A DNA stretch of 64,000 nucleotides from Aurantimonas aggregata (GCF_010500835.1 NZ_JAAAMJ010000010.1:89852-153851), one strand, 5' to 3'; positions 17,493-30,293 are shown, numbered from the stretch's first letter. The notes: a model not told the origin generated them from the sequence alone. Translations and numbers: made by a program.

Positions 17493-18209
17493 ATGTCTTC
17501 TCCCGCAGCCGAGCGACCCTCTCCCGTTTCCATGCGCATTCTCATCATCGAAGACGACCGCGAGGCGGCGGCCTATCTCGTCAAGGCGCTGCGCGAGGCA
17601 GGCCATGTCGCCGAGCACGCGGCGAACGGCGAGGACGGCTTCCACATGGCCGACACCCGCAGCTACGACGTGCTCATCGTCGACCGGATGCTGCCGGAAC
17701 GCGACGGGCTCTCGGTGGTCTCCGGACTGCGCGAGAAGGGCAACGGCACGCCGGCGCTGATCCTCTCCGCGCTCGGCCAGGTCGACGACCGCGTCACCGG
17801 CCTGCGCGCCGGCGGCGACGACTATCTGCCCAAGCCTTTCGCCTTTTCCGAGCTGCTGGCCCGGATCGAGGTGCTCGGACGGCGCCGTGGCGGCAAGGAT
17901 GTCGAGACGGTCTACCGGGTCGGCGACCTCGAACTCGACCGGCTTTCCCACGAGGTGAAGCGGGCGGGGCGGACGATCATCCTGCAGCCGCGCGAGTTCC
18001 GCCTGCTCGAATATCTGATGAAGCACGCCAACCAGGTCGTGACGCGCACGATGCTGCTGGAGAACGTCTGGGACTACCATTTCGACCCGCAGACCAACGT
18101 CATCGACGTGCATGTCTCGCGGCTGCGCTCGAAGATCGAGCGCGAGTTCGGCTCGGCGCTGCTCCACACGGTGCGCGGCTCGGGATACATCATGCGCGCC
18201 GGCGAATAG
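17493..18209 (+). CDS. OmpR-family response regulator
   Basis: A 238-residue regulator. The receiver domain begins at MRILIIEDDREA (from residue 14), with phospho-acceptor Asp in DVLIVDRMLPE and Lys in PKPFAF. A PhoB/OmpR winged helix follows (LQPREFRLLEYL, NVIDVHVSRLRSKIE). The ATG at 17493 has an AGGAAG site at the right distance; ATG 17532 would remove the N-terminal extension. It lies between degP and a histidine kinase and just ahead of glnE, an arrangement I recall in Sinorhizobium. Confidence 0.88.
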   Translation: MSSPAAERPSPVSMRILIIEDDREAAAYLVKALREAGHVAEHAANGEDGFHMADTRSYDVLIVDRMLPERDGLSVVSGLREKGNGTPALILSALGQVDDRVTGLRAGGDDYLPKPFAFSELLARIEVLGRRRGGKDVETVYRVGDLELDRLSHEVKRAGRTIILQPREFRLLEYLMKHANQVVTRTMLLENVWDYHFDPQTNVIDVHVSRLRSKIEREFGSALLHTVRGSGYIMRAGE

Positions 18210-18212
18210 GGC

Positions 18213-19616
18213 ATGGCGCGGCTGAAGGCCCTGATGCGGATGACGGCGGTCCGCCTGTCCGCCGTCTACCTGCTGCTCTTCGCCGTCTGCGCCGTGGTGC
18301 TGGTGTTCTACGTCACCGCCACGGCCTCGAACATCCTGAAGAGCCAGAGCCGCGCGGCGATCGCCGAGGAGATCAGCGAACTCGCGGTGATCTACGAGAC
18401 GGCCGGCATCATCGGCCTGGTGCGCACGATCGACCGGCGGGCGCGCCAGCCGGGCGCCTCGCTCTACCTCGCCACCGACGCCACCGGCCGGATCATCGCC
18501 GGCAATGTCGAGAGCCTGCAGGCCGGCGTGCTCGACAAGGGCGGCTTCACCGAGAACGTCTTCGGCTACGAGCGCTTCGCCGACAATGCCGAGGACCGCT
18601 ACCACATCGCCGTCGCCGAGGTGGTCAGCCTGCCCAACGGCATGCGCATCCTCGTCGGCCGCGACCAGACCGAGCAGGAGCGCTTCCGCCAGGTCGTCCG
18701 CTCGGCGCTAACGCTGGCGCTGGCGCTGATGGGCGCGGCGGCGCTTCTGGCCTGGGTGTTCGTCGGCCGACGGGCGCTGCAGCGGCTCGACCGGATGTCG
18801 GCGGCCAGCAACCGGATCCTTGCCGGCGATCTCACAGAGCGGCTGCCGGTGACCGGCGCAGGCGACGAGTTCGACCGCCTGTCGGAAAACCTCAACCGGC
18901 TCCTGGCGCGCGTCGCGCTGCTGCAGGAGGGGCTGCGGCAGGTTTCCGACAACATCGCCCACGACCTCAAGACGCCGCTGACGCGGCTGCGCAACCGCGC
19001 CGAGGCGGCGCTGGGCGGCGGCGTGCCGCGCGAGGCGCTGGAAGGCATGATCGGCGAGGCCGACCAGATGATCCGCACCTTCGACGCGCTCCTGATGATC
19101 TCTCGCGTCGAGGCGGGCTCGCACCCGGTGCTCAAGGACCGCATCGACATCGCGACGATCGTCGCCGACGTCTGCGAACTCTACGAGCCGCTGGCCGAAG
19201 AGGTCGGCGCGCGGCTCATCGTCGATGCGCCGTCGCCGGTTCCGGCCCTCGTCAGCCGCGAGCTGATCGCCCAGGCGCTGTCCAACCTCATCGACAATTC
19301 GCTGAAATACGCCGTCGGCGAGGGACGGCCGACGACGGTGACGATCCGCCTTTCGGCGAGTGAGGGGAACTGCGTCCTGTCGGTCGCGGACGACGGCCCT
19401 GGCATTCCTGCAGACCAGCACGAGCGCGTGCTGGAGCGGTTCTACCGGCTCGACCAGAGCCGCACGATGCCGGGCTCGGGCCTCGGCCTGTCGCTGGTCC
19501 AGGCGATTGCCCGCGTCCATGACGGCGAGCTGGCGCTTGAGGATGCGGCGCCCGGCCTTAGAGTCGTGCTGGTGTTTCCCCTCGACGGAAGGACCGGCAG
19601 CGACGATGGCGGATGA
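18213..19616 (+). CDS. sensor histidine kinase paired with the degP-linked regulator
   Basis: A 467-residue membrane kinase. TM1 is at about 12-35 and the periplasmic domain at about 36-165. TM2 is at about 167-187 (LALMGAAALLAWVFVG), then HAMP (about 188-240), phospho-His in DNIAHDLKTPLTRLR, N-box (NLIDNSLKYAV) and G-boxes (VADDGPGIP, GSGLGLSLV). It starts four bases after the regulator stop and overlaps the start of glnE by 11 bp, so all three are probably co-transcribed. Confidence 0.87.
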   Translation: MARLKALMRMTAVRLSAVYLLLFAVCAVVLVFYVTATASNILKSQSRAAIAEEISELAVIYETAGIIGLVRTIDRRARQPGASLYLATDATGRIIAGNVESLQAGVLDKGGFTENVFGYERFADNAEDRYHIAVAEVVSLPNGMRILVGRDQTEQERFRQVVRSALTLALALMGAAALLAWVFVGRRALQRLDRMSAASNRILAGDLTERLPVTGAGDEFDRLSENLNRLLARVALLQEGLRQVSDNIAHDLKTPLTRLRNRAEAALGGGVPREALEGMIGEADQMIRTFDALLMISRVEAGSHPVLKDRIDIATIVADVCELYEPLAEEVGARLIVDAPSPVPALVSRELIAQALSNLIDNSLKYAVGEGRPTTVTIRLSASEGNCVLSVADDGPGIPADQHERVLERFYRLDQSRTMPGSGLGLSLVQAIARVHDGELALEDAAPGLRVVLVFPLDGRTGSDDGG

Positions 19617-22602
19617 CAGACCAGGCCTTTCGATCGGCGGAGATATCCGACCGGTTCCGCTCGACCCGGCGAAGGCGGCGGCCTGGCTCGCCGACCTGCG
19701 CAAGGCCGCGGCCGCGAAGGAGCTGGCGCGGCTCGATGCCTTCCTCGCCGGAGGCGGCCCGGAGGTCGATGCGCTCGCGGCGATCCTCGACCTCTCCACC
19801 CATCTCAACGCCGAGATGCTGCAGCATCCCGAATGGCTGGAGACGCTGTTCGACCAGGACGCGCGGACCCGGATCGACGCGCTGATCGCCGAAGCCGCTC
19901 ACCTCGACGGGGGCGATCTCGGCGAGACCGCCATGATGGGGGAACTGCGCCGCATCAAGCGCGAGACCTGCCTGCTGGTGGCGCTGCGCGATCTGTTCGG
20001 CGCGAGCACCGTGGCGGAAACCACGGCCGATCTGTCGGCGCTGGCGGAGGCGGCGATCGGGGCGGCGATGCGCTTCTGCCTCGCCGACGCGCATCGCGCC
20101 GGCAAGTTGAAGCTGCCGCATCCGGACCAGCCGGAGCGCGGCTGCAGCATCTTCGTCCTCGGCATGGGCAAGCTCGGGGCGGGCGAGCTGAACTATTCCA
20201 GCGACGTCGACCTGATCGTGTTCTTCGACGCAGGCGCCGGCATCGCCGCCGATCCGGGCGAGGCGGTGGACATGTTCTCCCGGCTGGTGCGACGGCTGGT
20301 GCGGATGATCGGGGAGCGGACGGCGGGGGGCTACGTCTTCCGCACGGACCTGCGCCTGCGCCCCGACCCCGGCGCCATGCCGCTGGCGATCTCCACGGAC
20401 GCCGCGATGACCTATTACGAGGGAAGCGGGCGCAACTGGGAGCGCGCCGCGATGATCAAGGCCCGGCCGATCGCCGGGGATCGGGCGGCGGGCGAGGCCT
20501 TCCTGCAGGAGCTGACGCCCTTCGTCTGGCGGCGCTACCTCGACTTTGCCGCGATCGCCGACATCCAGGCGATGAAGTCGCGCATCGACGAGCACCGCGG
20601 TTTCGACGACATCGCGGTGGCGGGCCACAACGTCAAGCTCGGGCGCGGCGGCATTCGCGAGGTGGAGTTCTTCGTCCAGGCGCAGCAGCTGATCGCCGGC
20701 GGCCGCTCGCCGGCCCTGCGGCAGCGGCGCACCGACCGAGCGCTGGCGGCGCTGACCGCCGGTGGCTGGATCGCCGCCGACACCGAGCGTGAACTCTCCG
20801 ACGACTACTGGTTCCTGCGCCGCATCGAGCACTGCATCCAGATGGTCGCCGACGCGCAGACCCACACGCTGCCGGACGATGCGGACGGGCTGGAGCGCAT
20901 CGCACGCCTGGCCGGCTACGAGGACCGCGAAGCCTTCTCGACGGCGCTGCTGGAGCGCCTGCGCCGCGTTGACCGGCATTTCACCCGGCTGTTCAACGAC
21001 GGGCGCGACAGGGACGCGGATGTGGTTCCGGAGGGCGGCTTCGAGCGCCTCCTCTCCACCGACGACGACCCGGAAAGCCTCGCCCGCCTCGCCGAGCTCG
21101 GCTATGCGCGCCCCGCCGACATTGCGCGGATCGTTCGCTCCTGGAATTACGGCCGCTACCGTGCGACGCGCTCGGAAGCCGCGCGCGAGCGGTTGGCGAA
21201 GGTGATGCCGATGCTGCTGACGGCCTTCGCCGATGCGCGCGACCCCGATGCCGCCATCGCCGCCTTCGACACGTTCCTGGCTGGGCTGCCCGCGGGCATC
21301 CAGTTCTTCTCGCTGATCGCCTCCAACCCGCGCATCCTCGACCTCCTGGCGCTGATCATCACCTCGTCGCCGATGCTGACCGAAACCATGGCCGCGCGAC
21401 CGCATGTGTTCGATGCGCTGCTCGACCCGGCCTTCTTCGACGAGGTGCCCGATCGCGACCTGATGGCCGCGCGACTGGCGCCGTTCCTGGCCGATGCGCA
21501 GGGCTACGAGGACGTTTTGGCGCGGCTGCGGATCTTCGCCTCAGAGCAGCGCTTCCTGGTCGGCGCGCGCCTGCTCAGTGGCGTCGTCGATGTCGCGGAG
21601 GCGGGACCGGCCTTCTCCAACATTGCCGACGTGGTGCTCGACGCGACGCTGACAGCCGTTTCGGATGCGTTCGCCGAGCGCCACGGCCAGGTGCCCGGCG
21701 CCCGCGTCGCGCTGCTCGGCATGGGCCGGCTCGGCAGCCGCGAGCTCACGGCGGGCTCCGACGTCGACCTCATCCTGCTCTTCGACCACGATCCGGCGGC
21801 GGAGGAATCCGACGGCGAGAAGCCGCTGCCGGTGAACGTCTACTTCGCCCGGCTGACGCAGCGGCTGATCGCGGCGCTGACCGCGCCGATGCGCGAAGGC
21901 GTGCTCTACGAGGTGGATTTCCGCCTCCGCCCATCCGGCAACATGGGCCCGCTGGCAACCCATATCGACCGGTTCCGGCGCTACCAGCAGGTCGAGGCCT
22001 GGTCCTGGGAGCGCATGGCGCTGACCCGCTCACGGCCCGTGGCCGGCGATTCCGCGCTTCGCGATATGGTCACGACAACGATCACGGAGCTTTTGGCCGA
22101 GCCCCGCGATCCTGCCGCCGTGTCCCGCGACGTCGCGGCGATGCGGGCGCGGATCGAACGGGAGAAGCCGCCGAAGGGTCCGCTCGACCTCAAGCTGCGG
22201 CCCGGCGGGTTGATCGACCTCGAATTCCTGGCGCAATGGGCGCTGCTGACCGGACGGGCGCCGCTCGATCTCGTCGGCCATCCGACGGCCGATGTTCTTG
22301 CCGCGGCGGATTTCGGCGATGCGGCCGCCTGCATCGAGGCGAACCTGCCGGGGACGATGCGCTGTCTCACCGCGGTGATCCAGGTGCTGCGGCTGGGGCC
22401 GGGCGGGGTCGGCGACGTGTCGGAGCTGCCGCCGGGCCTGCGCGAGCGCCTGGCACGGACCATCGGGGCGGAATCGCCCGAGGAGATCGAGCCGCAGCTC
22501 GAAGCCGACGCCATCGCCACGCGGCGGGCCTTCGAGACGCTGTTGCCGTTGGACGAAGAAGCCGCGGAGAGTCCGCCGGCCGGCGCGACGCGCCAGCGCT
22601 GA
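19606..22602 (+). CDS. glnE: bifunctional glutamine synthetase adenylyltransferase/adenylyl-removing enzyme
   Basis: A 998-residue enzyme with two nucleotidyltransferase modules. The N-terminal removase (GMGKLGAGELNYSSDVDLIV, about 185-204) and the C-terminal transferase (GMGRLGSRELTAGSDVDLIL, about 705-724) both keep the G-S/SD-D-D metal motif. PII-UTase helical domains follow each one. It adenylylates and deadenylylates glutamine synthetase in response to PII and glutamine. ATG 19606 (MADDRPGLSIGG) lies inside the end of the kinase gene. Confidence 0.95.
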   Translation: MADDRPGLSIGGDIRPVPLDPAKAAAWLADLRKAAAAKELARLDAFLAGGGPEVDALAAILDLSTHLNAEMLQHPEWLETLFDQDARTRIDALIAEAAHLDGGDLGETAMMGELRRIKRETCLLVALRDLFGASTVAETTADLSALAEAAIGAAMRFCLADAHRAGKLKLPHPDQPERGCSIFVLGMGKLGAGELNYSSDVDLIVFFDAGAGIAADPGEAVDMFSRLVRRLVRMIGERTAGGYVFRTDLRLRPDPGAMPLAISTDAAMTYYEGSGRNWERAAMIKARPIAGDRAAGEAFLQELTPFVWRRYLDFAAIADIQAMKSRIDEHRGFDDIAVAGHNVKLGRGGIREVEFFVQAQQLIAGGRSPALRQRRTDRALAALTAGGWIAADTERELSDDYWFLRRIEHCIQMVADAQTHTLPDDADGLERIARLAGYEDREAFSTALLERLRRVDRHFTRLFNDGRDRDADVVPEGGFERLLSTDDDPESLARLAELGYARPADIARIVRSWNYGRYRATRSEAARERLAKVMPMLLTAFADARDPDAAIAAFDTFLAGLPAGIQFFSLIASNPRILDLLALIITSSPMLTETMAARPHVFDALLDPAFFDEVPDRDLMAARLAPFLADAQGYEDVLARLRIFASEQRFLVGARLLSGVVDVAEAGPAFSNIADVVLDATLTAVSDAFAERHGQVPGARVALLGMGRLGSRELTAGSDVDLILLFDHDPAAEESDGEKPLPVNVYFARLTQRLIAALTAPMREGVLYEVDFRLRPSGNMGPLATHIDRFRRYQQVEAWSWERMALTRSRPVAGDSALRDMVTTTITELLAEPRDPAAVSRDVAAMRARIEREKPPKGPLDLKLRPGGLIDLEFLAQWALLTGRAPLDLVGHPTADVLAAADFGDAAACIEANLPGTMRCLTAVIQVLRLGPGGVGDVSELPPGLRERLARTIGAESPEEIEPQLEADAIATRRAFETLLPLDEEAAESPPAGATRQR

Positions 22603-22608
22603 GGCTGG

Positions 22609-24957
<2,349 letters not shown>

Positions 24958-25089
24958 GTCTCACCCCTCGTGGCCGCATTCTCTGATCCGGGACGCCGCA
25001 CATCCCGAATCACTTCCAATTGAGCAGACCCGAATCACCTTGTCCAGAGTCAGAATGAGGAGGAATTAAGAAATCAATGAGACCGTCGC

Positions 25090-27738
25090 TCAGCGCAACG
25101 ATCTCCCCACAATATCCCTGGTGTCGTTGGAAAGATCTGGAATCGCTGCAAGGTTTTCCAGCGCTGCCTTTGCGGCATGCCGCCGACCCGCCTCGAAGCT
25201 CCGCCACGAACGAAATGTGGTCGCAATTCGTGCGGCGATCTGCGGGTTGAGCTTGTCGAGTTCGGCTATCCGCTCCGCCACGAAGCGGTAGCCGGCGCCG
25301 TCCGCGCGGTGGAAGGCGAGCTGGTTGCCGCCCGCGAAGGTGCCGACGAGGGCGCGGACACGGTTGGGATTGCGCAGCGTGAATTTCGGATGGTCGAGCA
25401 GGCCGGCGACGGTGTCGAGCGCCGCCACGTCGGGGATCGTCGCCTGCAGCGCGAACCATTTGTCGACGACCAGTCCGTCATCCTCGAAGCGGGTGTAGAA
25501 GTCGGCCAGCGCCGCCTTCGACGCGTCCGCCGCTGGAAAGCGGTGCACGAGGATCGCCAGCGCGGCGAGACGGTCGGTCATGTTGCGCGCCGCCGCGTAT
25601 TGCGCCTCGGCGGGGGCCGGATCGCCGCTGGCCGCCGCCAGATAGCCGAGCGCGACGTTGGCGAGCGACCGCCGGCCGGCGCTGTCGGCATCGGGCGAGA
25701 AGTCCGCGGCCGGCCTTGCGTCGGCGCGGATGGCCTCGAACAGCTTGCGGCCCCGTTCGCCGATGAACCGCTTGGCGGCCTCGACGGCTGCGTGGATCGC
25801 GTCGGGATCGACGTTCTCGGCGAGCATACGGGCGATTTCCGGCTCGCTGGGCAGCGCCAGCGCCTGGGCGCGATAGGCGGCCTCGATGCTCTCGTCGCCG
25901 GCCGAGCCGAGGATCGCGTCGACGATCTCCGGCGGCAAAGGCGGCTGCGAGGGCGCCAGTGGCTTGCGACTGGCCTCGACGAGGGCCTCGGCGACGAGGT
26001 CGTTGAGAATCCGCCAGCGGTTGAAGAGGTTCGGATCGAGCCGCGCCAGCGCCAGCCGGTCGGACAGGCTCTGCTCGTGATGCAGCGTCACCGGCGCCGA
26101 GAAGTCGCGCAGCACCGACAGATACGGCCGCTCGCCGACATTCTCGAAGACCACGGTCTCCTCTTCGCCGGTGAGATGGATGACATCCCCGTCGACCTCG
26201 GCGCCATGGGCGACCGTGAACGCCTTGTCTTCACCGTTGGAGCCGACGAGGCCGAAGCGCACGGGGATGTGGAACGGCGCGCCGCCGGTGCCAGAGGCGC
26301 CGACTTCCAGCGCCTGCTTCAGTCCGACCGTCAACGTGCCGCTGGCCGCGTCGTAGTCCTCGGTGATCGCCAGCGACGGCGTGCCGGCCTGACTGTACCA
26401 GAGCGCGAACTGCGTGAGGTCGGCGCCGGCGGCGTCCTCGAAGCAGGCGATGAAATCCTCGATCGTCGCGGCATCGCCGTCATGGCGCTCGAAATAGAGG
26501 TCCATGCCCTTGCGGAAATCGTCGCGGCCGAGGATCGTTGCGATCATCCGAACCAGCTCGGCGCCCTTGTCGTAGACGGTCGCGGTGTAGAAGTTGTTGA
26601 TCTCCTTGTATTCGCGCGGCCGCACCGGGTGCTGCAGCGGTCCCTGGTCCTCGGGGAACTGGTGCGCCTTCAGCCGCCGCACCGAGTTGATCCGCTGCAC
26701 CGGCGCCGAGCGCTCGTCGGCCGAGAACTCCTGGTCGCGATAGACCGTCAGGCCTTCCTTCAGGCAGAGCTGGAACCAGTCGCGGCAGGTGATGCGGTTG
26801 CCGGTCCAGTTGTGGAAATATTCGTGCGCGATGACCGTCTCGACGCCGGCATAGTCGGCGTCCGTCGCGGTGTCGGAATCGAGCAGCACGTATTTGTGGT
26901 TGAAGACGTTGAGGCCCTTGTTCTCCATGGCGCCCATGTTGAAGTCGGAGATCGCGACGACGTTGAACACGTCGAGATCGTATTCGCGGCCGAAGCGCCG
27001 CTCGTCCCACCACATCGAGCGCTTCAGCGCGTCCATGGCGTAGCCGGCCTGCGCGACGCGGCCCTTCTCGGTGTAGATGCCAAGCGTCACCGGCTTGCCG
27101 CTGGCGGTGGTGAATTCCTCGTGGATGGAATCGAGGTCGCCGGCGACAACGGCGAAGAGATAGGATGGCTTGTTGAACGGGTCGTCCCAGACGGCGAAGT
27201 GCCGGTCGTCCGGCAATTCGCCGTGCTCGGCCGGATTACCGTTGGACAGAAGGATCGGCGCGGCCGCCTTGTCGGCTTCGATCCGTACCTTGTAGGGCGC
27301 CAGCACGTCCGGCCGGTCGAGGAAATAGGTGATGCGACGGAAGCCCTCGGCCTCGCACTGCGTGCACCAGACGCCGTTGGAGCGGTAGAGCCCCATCAGC
27401 TTGGTGTTCTCCTCCGGCACGATGCGCGTTCCGATGGCGAGGGTGAAGCGGCCGGCGGCGGGCAGGGCGGAGATTTCCAGCCGCTCGGGCGAGGCGGTGT
27501 AGGCGTCGGCGGCCAGTGCGGCGCCGTCCAGTGTTACGCCGCTCAGCGTCAGCTCGTCGCCGTCGAGCACCAGCGGCGTATCGGCACCGACGCCCTCGCG
27601 ACGCTCGAGGACCAGCTGCGTGTCGATCTCGGCGCTGCCCTCGAACAGGCGGATGGTCATCGCCACCGAGTGGAGGACGAAGTCGGTCGGGCGGTAGTCC
27701 TCGAGCTTGATCGTCGGGCCGTCATCGGTGCGCAGCAT
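25090..27738 (-). CDS. pepN: aminopeptidase N (M1 family)
   Basis: An 882-residue zinc aminopeptidase that removes N-terminal residues from peptides in the cytoplasm. The GAMEN substrate motif (NMGAMENKGLNVFN, about 265) and the zinc motif HEYFHNWTGNR with downstream Glu (LKEGLTVYRDQEF) are intact. Length matches the E. coli-type enzyme. It is transcribed divergently from the molybdenum hydroxylase gene across a 198-bp intergenic region. Confidence 0.95.
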   Translation of the reverse strand: MLRTDDGPTIKLEDYRPTDFVLHSVAMTIRLFEGSAEIDTQLVLERREGVGADTPLVLDGDELTLSGVTLDGAALAADAYTASPERLEISALPAAGRFTLAIGTRIVPEENTKLMGLYRSNGVWCTQCEAEGFRRITYFLDRPDVLAPYKVRIEADKAAAPILLSNGNPAEHGELPDDRHFAVWDDPFNKPSYLFAVVAGDLDSIHEEFTTASGKPVTLGIYTEKGRVAQAGYAMDALKRSMWWDERRFGREYDLDVFNVVAISDFNMGAMENKGLNVFNHKYVLLDSDTATDADYAGVETVIAHEYFHNWTGNRITCRDWFQLCLKEGLTVYRDQEFSADERSAPVQRINSVRRLKAHQFPEDQGPLQHPVRPREYKEINNFYTATVYDKGAELVRMIATILGRDDFRKGMDLYFERHDGDAATIEDFIACFEDAAGADLTQFALWYSQAGTPSLAITEDYDAASGTLTVGLKQALEVGASGTGGAPFHIPVRFGLVGSNGEDKAFTVAHGAEVDGDVIHLTGEEETVVFENVGERPYLSVLRDFSAPVTLHHEQSLSDRLALARLDPNLFNRWRILNDLVAEALVEASRKPLAPSQPPLPPEIVDAILGSAGDESIEAAYRAQALALPSEPEIARMLAENVDPDAIHAAVEAAKRFIGERGRKLFEAIRADARPAADFSPDADSAGRRSLANVALGYLAAASGDPAPAEAQYAAARNMTDRLAALAILVHRFPAADASKAALADFYTRFEDDGLVVDKWFALQATIPDVAALDTVAGLLDHPKFTLRNPNRVRALVGTFAGGNQLAFHRADGAGYRFVAERIAELDKLNPQIAARIATTFRSWRSFEAGRRHAAKAALENLAAIPDLSNDTRDIVGRSLR

Positions 27739-27936
27739 GGGGCGTATCCTCTTTGATCGTCACGCAGGTAGGCCCGCGCGGCACGAATGCCAACCGTTTC
27801 ACCGCAAAGCTTGCCGTTGCTGCCCTCGACGCCGGCGCGCTGCCGCAATAAATGGGACGGGCGGCTTTTCAGCGCGGACCGGTCGACGCATGGTTCGAGC
27901 GGCGCCGTTGCGGACCGCGTGCGAGGAATCATCAGC

Positions 27937-30231
27937 ATGAACGTCATGACCCCCAAGTTCGGCCTCGGCGCCTCGGTGCTGCGCAAGGAGGACGATGTCT
28001 TCATCCGCGGTGCCGGCCACTACACCGACGACGAGACGCGCGAAGGCCTGCTGCACGCCGTCGTGGTGCGCTCGCCGCACGCCCATGCCCGCTTCACGAT
28101 TGCCGATCTCGAGGCCGCCCGCTCGGCACCCGGCGTCCGGCTGATCCTCACCCACGAGGACATCGCCGATCTCGGCGACATTCCCTGCATGGCGCCGATC
28201 AAGCCGGCCGACGGCATGCCTTTCGCGCCGCGCAACGCGCCGGTGCTGGCGCGAGACATCGTCCAGCATGTCGGCGACGCCGTCGCCTTCGTCGTCGCCG
28301 ACAGCGCCATGGAAGCGCGCGACGCCGCCGAGCTTGTCGAGGTCGACTACGACCCGCTGCCTGCCGTCGCCGACATCGCCAGCGCCCGCGCCGAGGGTGC
28401 GATCCTTGCGTCCGAGGGCAGCGCCGACAATCTCGCCACCCGCCTCCACGAGGGCGACAAGGCGGCGACCGAGGCGGCCTTTGCCGCAGCGGTGCATGTC
28501 ACCACCGTCACGCTGGCGCAGAACCGTCTCGTCTGCAACTACATGGAGACGCGCTCGGCGGTCGGCGAATATGCCGAGCCGCGCTACACGCTGACCACCG
28601 GCAGCCAGGGCGTCCACGGGATGCGCAACATCCTGGCGGGCCGCGTGCTGAAGATCGACAACGACCAGCTGCGCGTCGTCACCCGCGACGTCGGCGGCGG
28701 CTTCGGCACCAAGGCCTTTGTTTACCGCGAGCATGCGCTGGTGCTGGTCGCGGCGCGCCGCCTCGGCCAGCCGGTCAAGTGGACCGCCGACCGCACCGAC
28801 CATTTCGTCAGCGACGCGCATGGCCGCGACAACATCGTCACCGGCAAGATGGCGATGGACGCGGACGGGCGCTTCACCGCGCTGTCGATCGACCTGGCCG
28901 CCAATCTCGGCGCCTATGCCTCGCAATACGGGCCGATGATCCCCTGGTTCGGCATGTCGATGGCGACCGGCCTCTACGACATCCCGGCGATCGACGTCGA
29001 CTGCCGCGCCTACTACACCAACACCGTGCCGGTGGACGCCTATCGCGGCGCCGGCCGGCCGGAGGCGGCCTATCTGATCGAGCGCCTCGTCGACCAGTGC
29101 GCCCTCGATCTCGGGATCGACCGGGTGGAACTGCGCCGGCGCAATTTCATCCGCGGCGACCAGCTGCCGTACCGCACGGCGTTCGGGCGGCTCTACGACA
29201 CCGGCGATTTCACCGGCCATCTGGACGAGGCGCTGCGCCGCTCCGGCTGGGCGGATTTCGAGACCCGCCGCGCGGCCGCGAAGGAAGAGGGCAAGCTGCG
29301 CGGCATCGGGCTGGCCGCCTATGTCGAGGCCTGCGCGTTCCCTGGGTCGGAGCCCGCCTATGTCGAGCTGACCGCCGAGGGCCGCGTCGAGCTGAAGATC
29401 GGCACCCAGACCAACGGCCAGGGCCACGCGACCGCCTATGCGCAGTTCGTCGCCGAGGAGCTGAAGCTCGACTACGACCTGATCGACGTGCGCCAGGGCG
29501 ACACCGACGAGACGCCGACCGGCGGCGGCACCGGCGGCTCGCGCTCGATCCCGCTCGGCGCCGTCTCGGTGCGCCGGGCGAGCCAGGCGCTGGCCGACAA
29601 GCTGAAGAAGCTCGCCGCCGACGAGCTGGAGGCTGCCGTCGCCGACATCGAGCTCGATGGCGGGACGGCGCGCATCGTCGGCACCGACCGGTCGATCGAC
29701 TTCGCCGCGCTGGCGGCCGCCGCGAAGAGCGACGCGGACCGCAAGGCGACCGGCGAGTTCAAGCAGGAAGAGGCGACCTATCCGAACGGCACGCATGTCT
29801 GCGAGGTCGAGATCGACCCGGAAACCGGCGCGACCCACATCGTCGCCTACACGATCGTCGACGATTTCGGCGTGACGGTGAATCCGATCCTGCTGGCTGG
29901 CCAGATCCATGGCGGCGTCGCGCAGGGCATCGGCCAGGCGCTGATCGAGAACGCCGTCTATGACGGCGAGGGACAGCTGGTCACCGCAAGCTTCATGGAC
30001 TACGCCATGCCGCGGGCGGAGGATCTGCCGAATTTCGACTTCCGCACCCGCAACGTTCCCTCGACCACCAACGCCCTCGGCATCAAGGGCGCGGGCGAGG
30101 CGGGCACGATCGGGGCAGCGCCGGCGGTGATGAACGCCGTCGCCGATGCGCTCCGGCCGGCCGGCGTCGACCATATCGACATGCCGGCGACGCCGCTGCG
30201 GATCTGGGAGGCGCTGCAGGCAGCGCACTGA
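27937..30231 (+). CDS. orphan xanthine dehydrogenase/CO dehydrogenase-family molybdopterin-binding large subunit
   Basis: A 764-residue protein of the molybdenum hydroxylase large-subunit family, starting at ATG 27937 (MNVMTPKFGLGASVLRKEDD). It has the AYRGAGRPEA signature of form II/CoxL-like enzymes instead of the AYRCSFR loop of true CO dehydrogenase. The substrate-site Glu is in GIKGAGEAGTIGA, and the Moco motifs GGGFGTK and QGHATAYAQ are intact. It should hydroxylate an aldehyde, purine or aromatic substrate with molybdopterin-cytosine dinucleotide. No FAD or 2Fe-2S subunit gene is adjacent, so its electron partner must lie elsewhere. Confidence 0.85.
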   Translation: MNVMTPKFGLGASVLRKEDDVFIRGAGHYTDDETREGLLHAVVVRSPHAHARFTIADLEAARSAPGVRLILTHEDIADLGDIPCMAPIKPADGMPFAPRNAPVLARDIVQHVGDAVAFVVADSAMEARDAAELVEVDYDPLPAVADIASARAEGAILASEGSADNLATRLHEGDKAATEAAFAAAVHVTTVTLAQNRLVCNYMETRSAVGEYAEPRYTLTTGSQGVHGMRNILAGRVLKIDNDQLRVVTRDVGGGFGTKAFVYREHALVLVAARRLGQPVKWTADRTDHFVSDAHGRDNIVTGKMAMDADGRFTALSIDLAANLGAYASQYGPMIPWFGMSMATGLYDIPAIDVDCRAYYTNTVPVDAYRGAGRPEAAYLIERLVDQCALDLGIDRVELRRRNFIRGDQLPYRTAFGRLYDTGDFTGHLDEALRRSGWADFETRRAAAKEEGKLRGIGLAAYVEACAFPGSEPAYVELTAEGRVELKIGTQTNGQGHATAYAQFVAEELKLDYDLIDVRQGDTDETPTGGGTGGSRSIPLGAVSVRRASQALADKLKKLAADELEAAVADIELDGGTARIVGTDRSIDFAALAAAAKSDADRKATGEFKQEEATYPNGTHVCEVEIDPETGATHIVAYTIVDDFGVTVNPILLAGQIHGGVAQGIGQALIENAVYDGEGQLVTASFMDYAMPRAEDLPNFDFRTRNVPSTTNALGIKGAGEAGTIGAAPAVMNAVADALRPAGVDHIDMPATPLRIWEALQAAH

Positions 30232-30293
30232 CGGTCGAAGCGAGCGATCGCACGGCCCGGCGGCAAGAGCCGCCGCGAGGGGGATAGCAGGGC

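Noticed and set aside
25177..30228. Long open frames antisense to pepN and to the molybdenum hydroxylase gene
   Set aside because: Both are shadows of strongly conserved enzymes with intact catalytic motifs on the other strand, and show only Arg/Gly/Val-rich low-information translations.
27937..30231. Calling the molybdenum hydroxylase gene coxL (aerobic CO dehydrogenase)
   Set aside because: The active-site loop is AYRGAGR, not the AYRCSFR of genuine CO dehydrogenase, and no coxM or coxS lies beside it.
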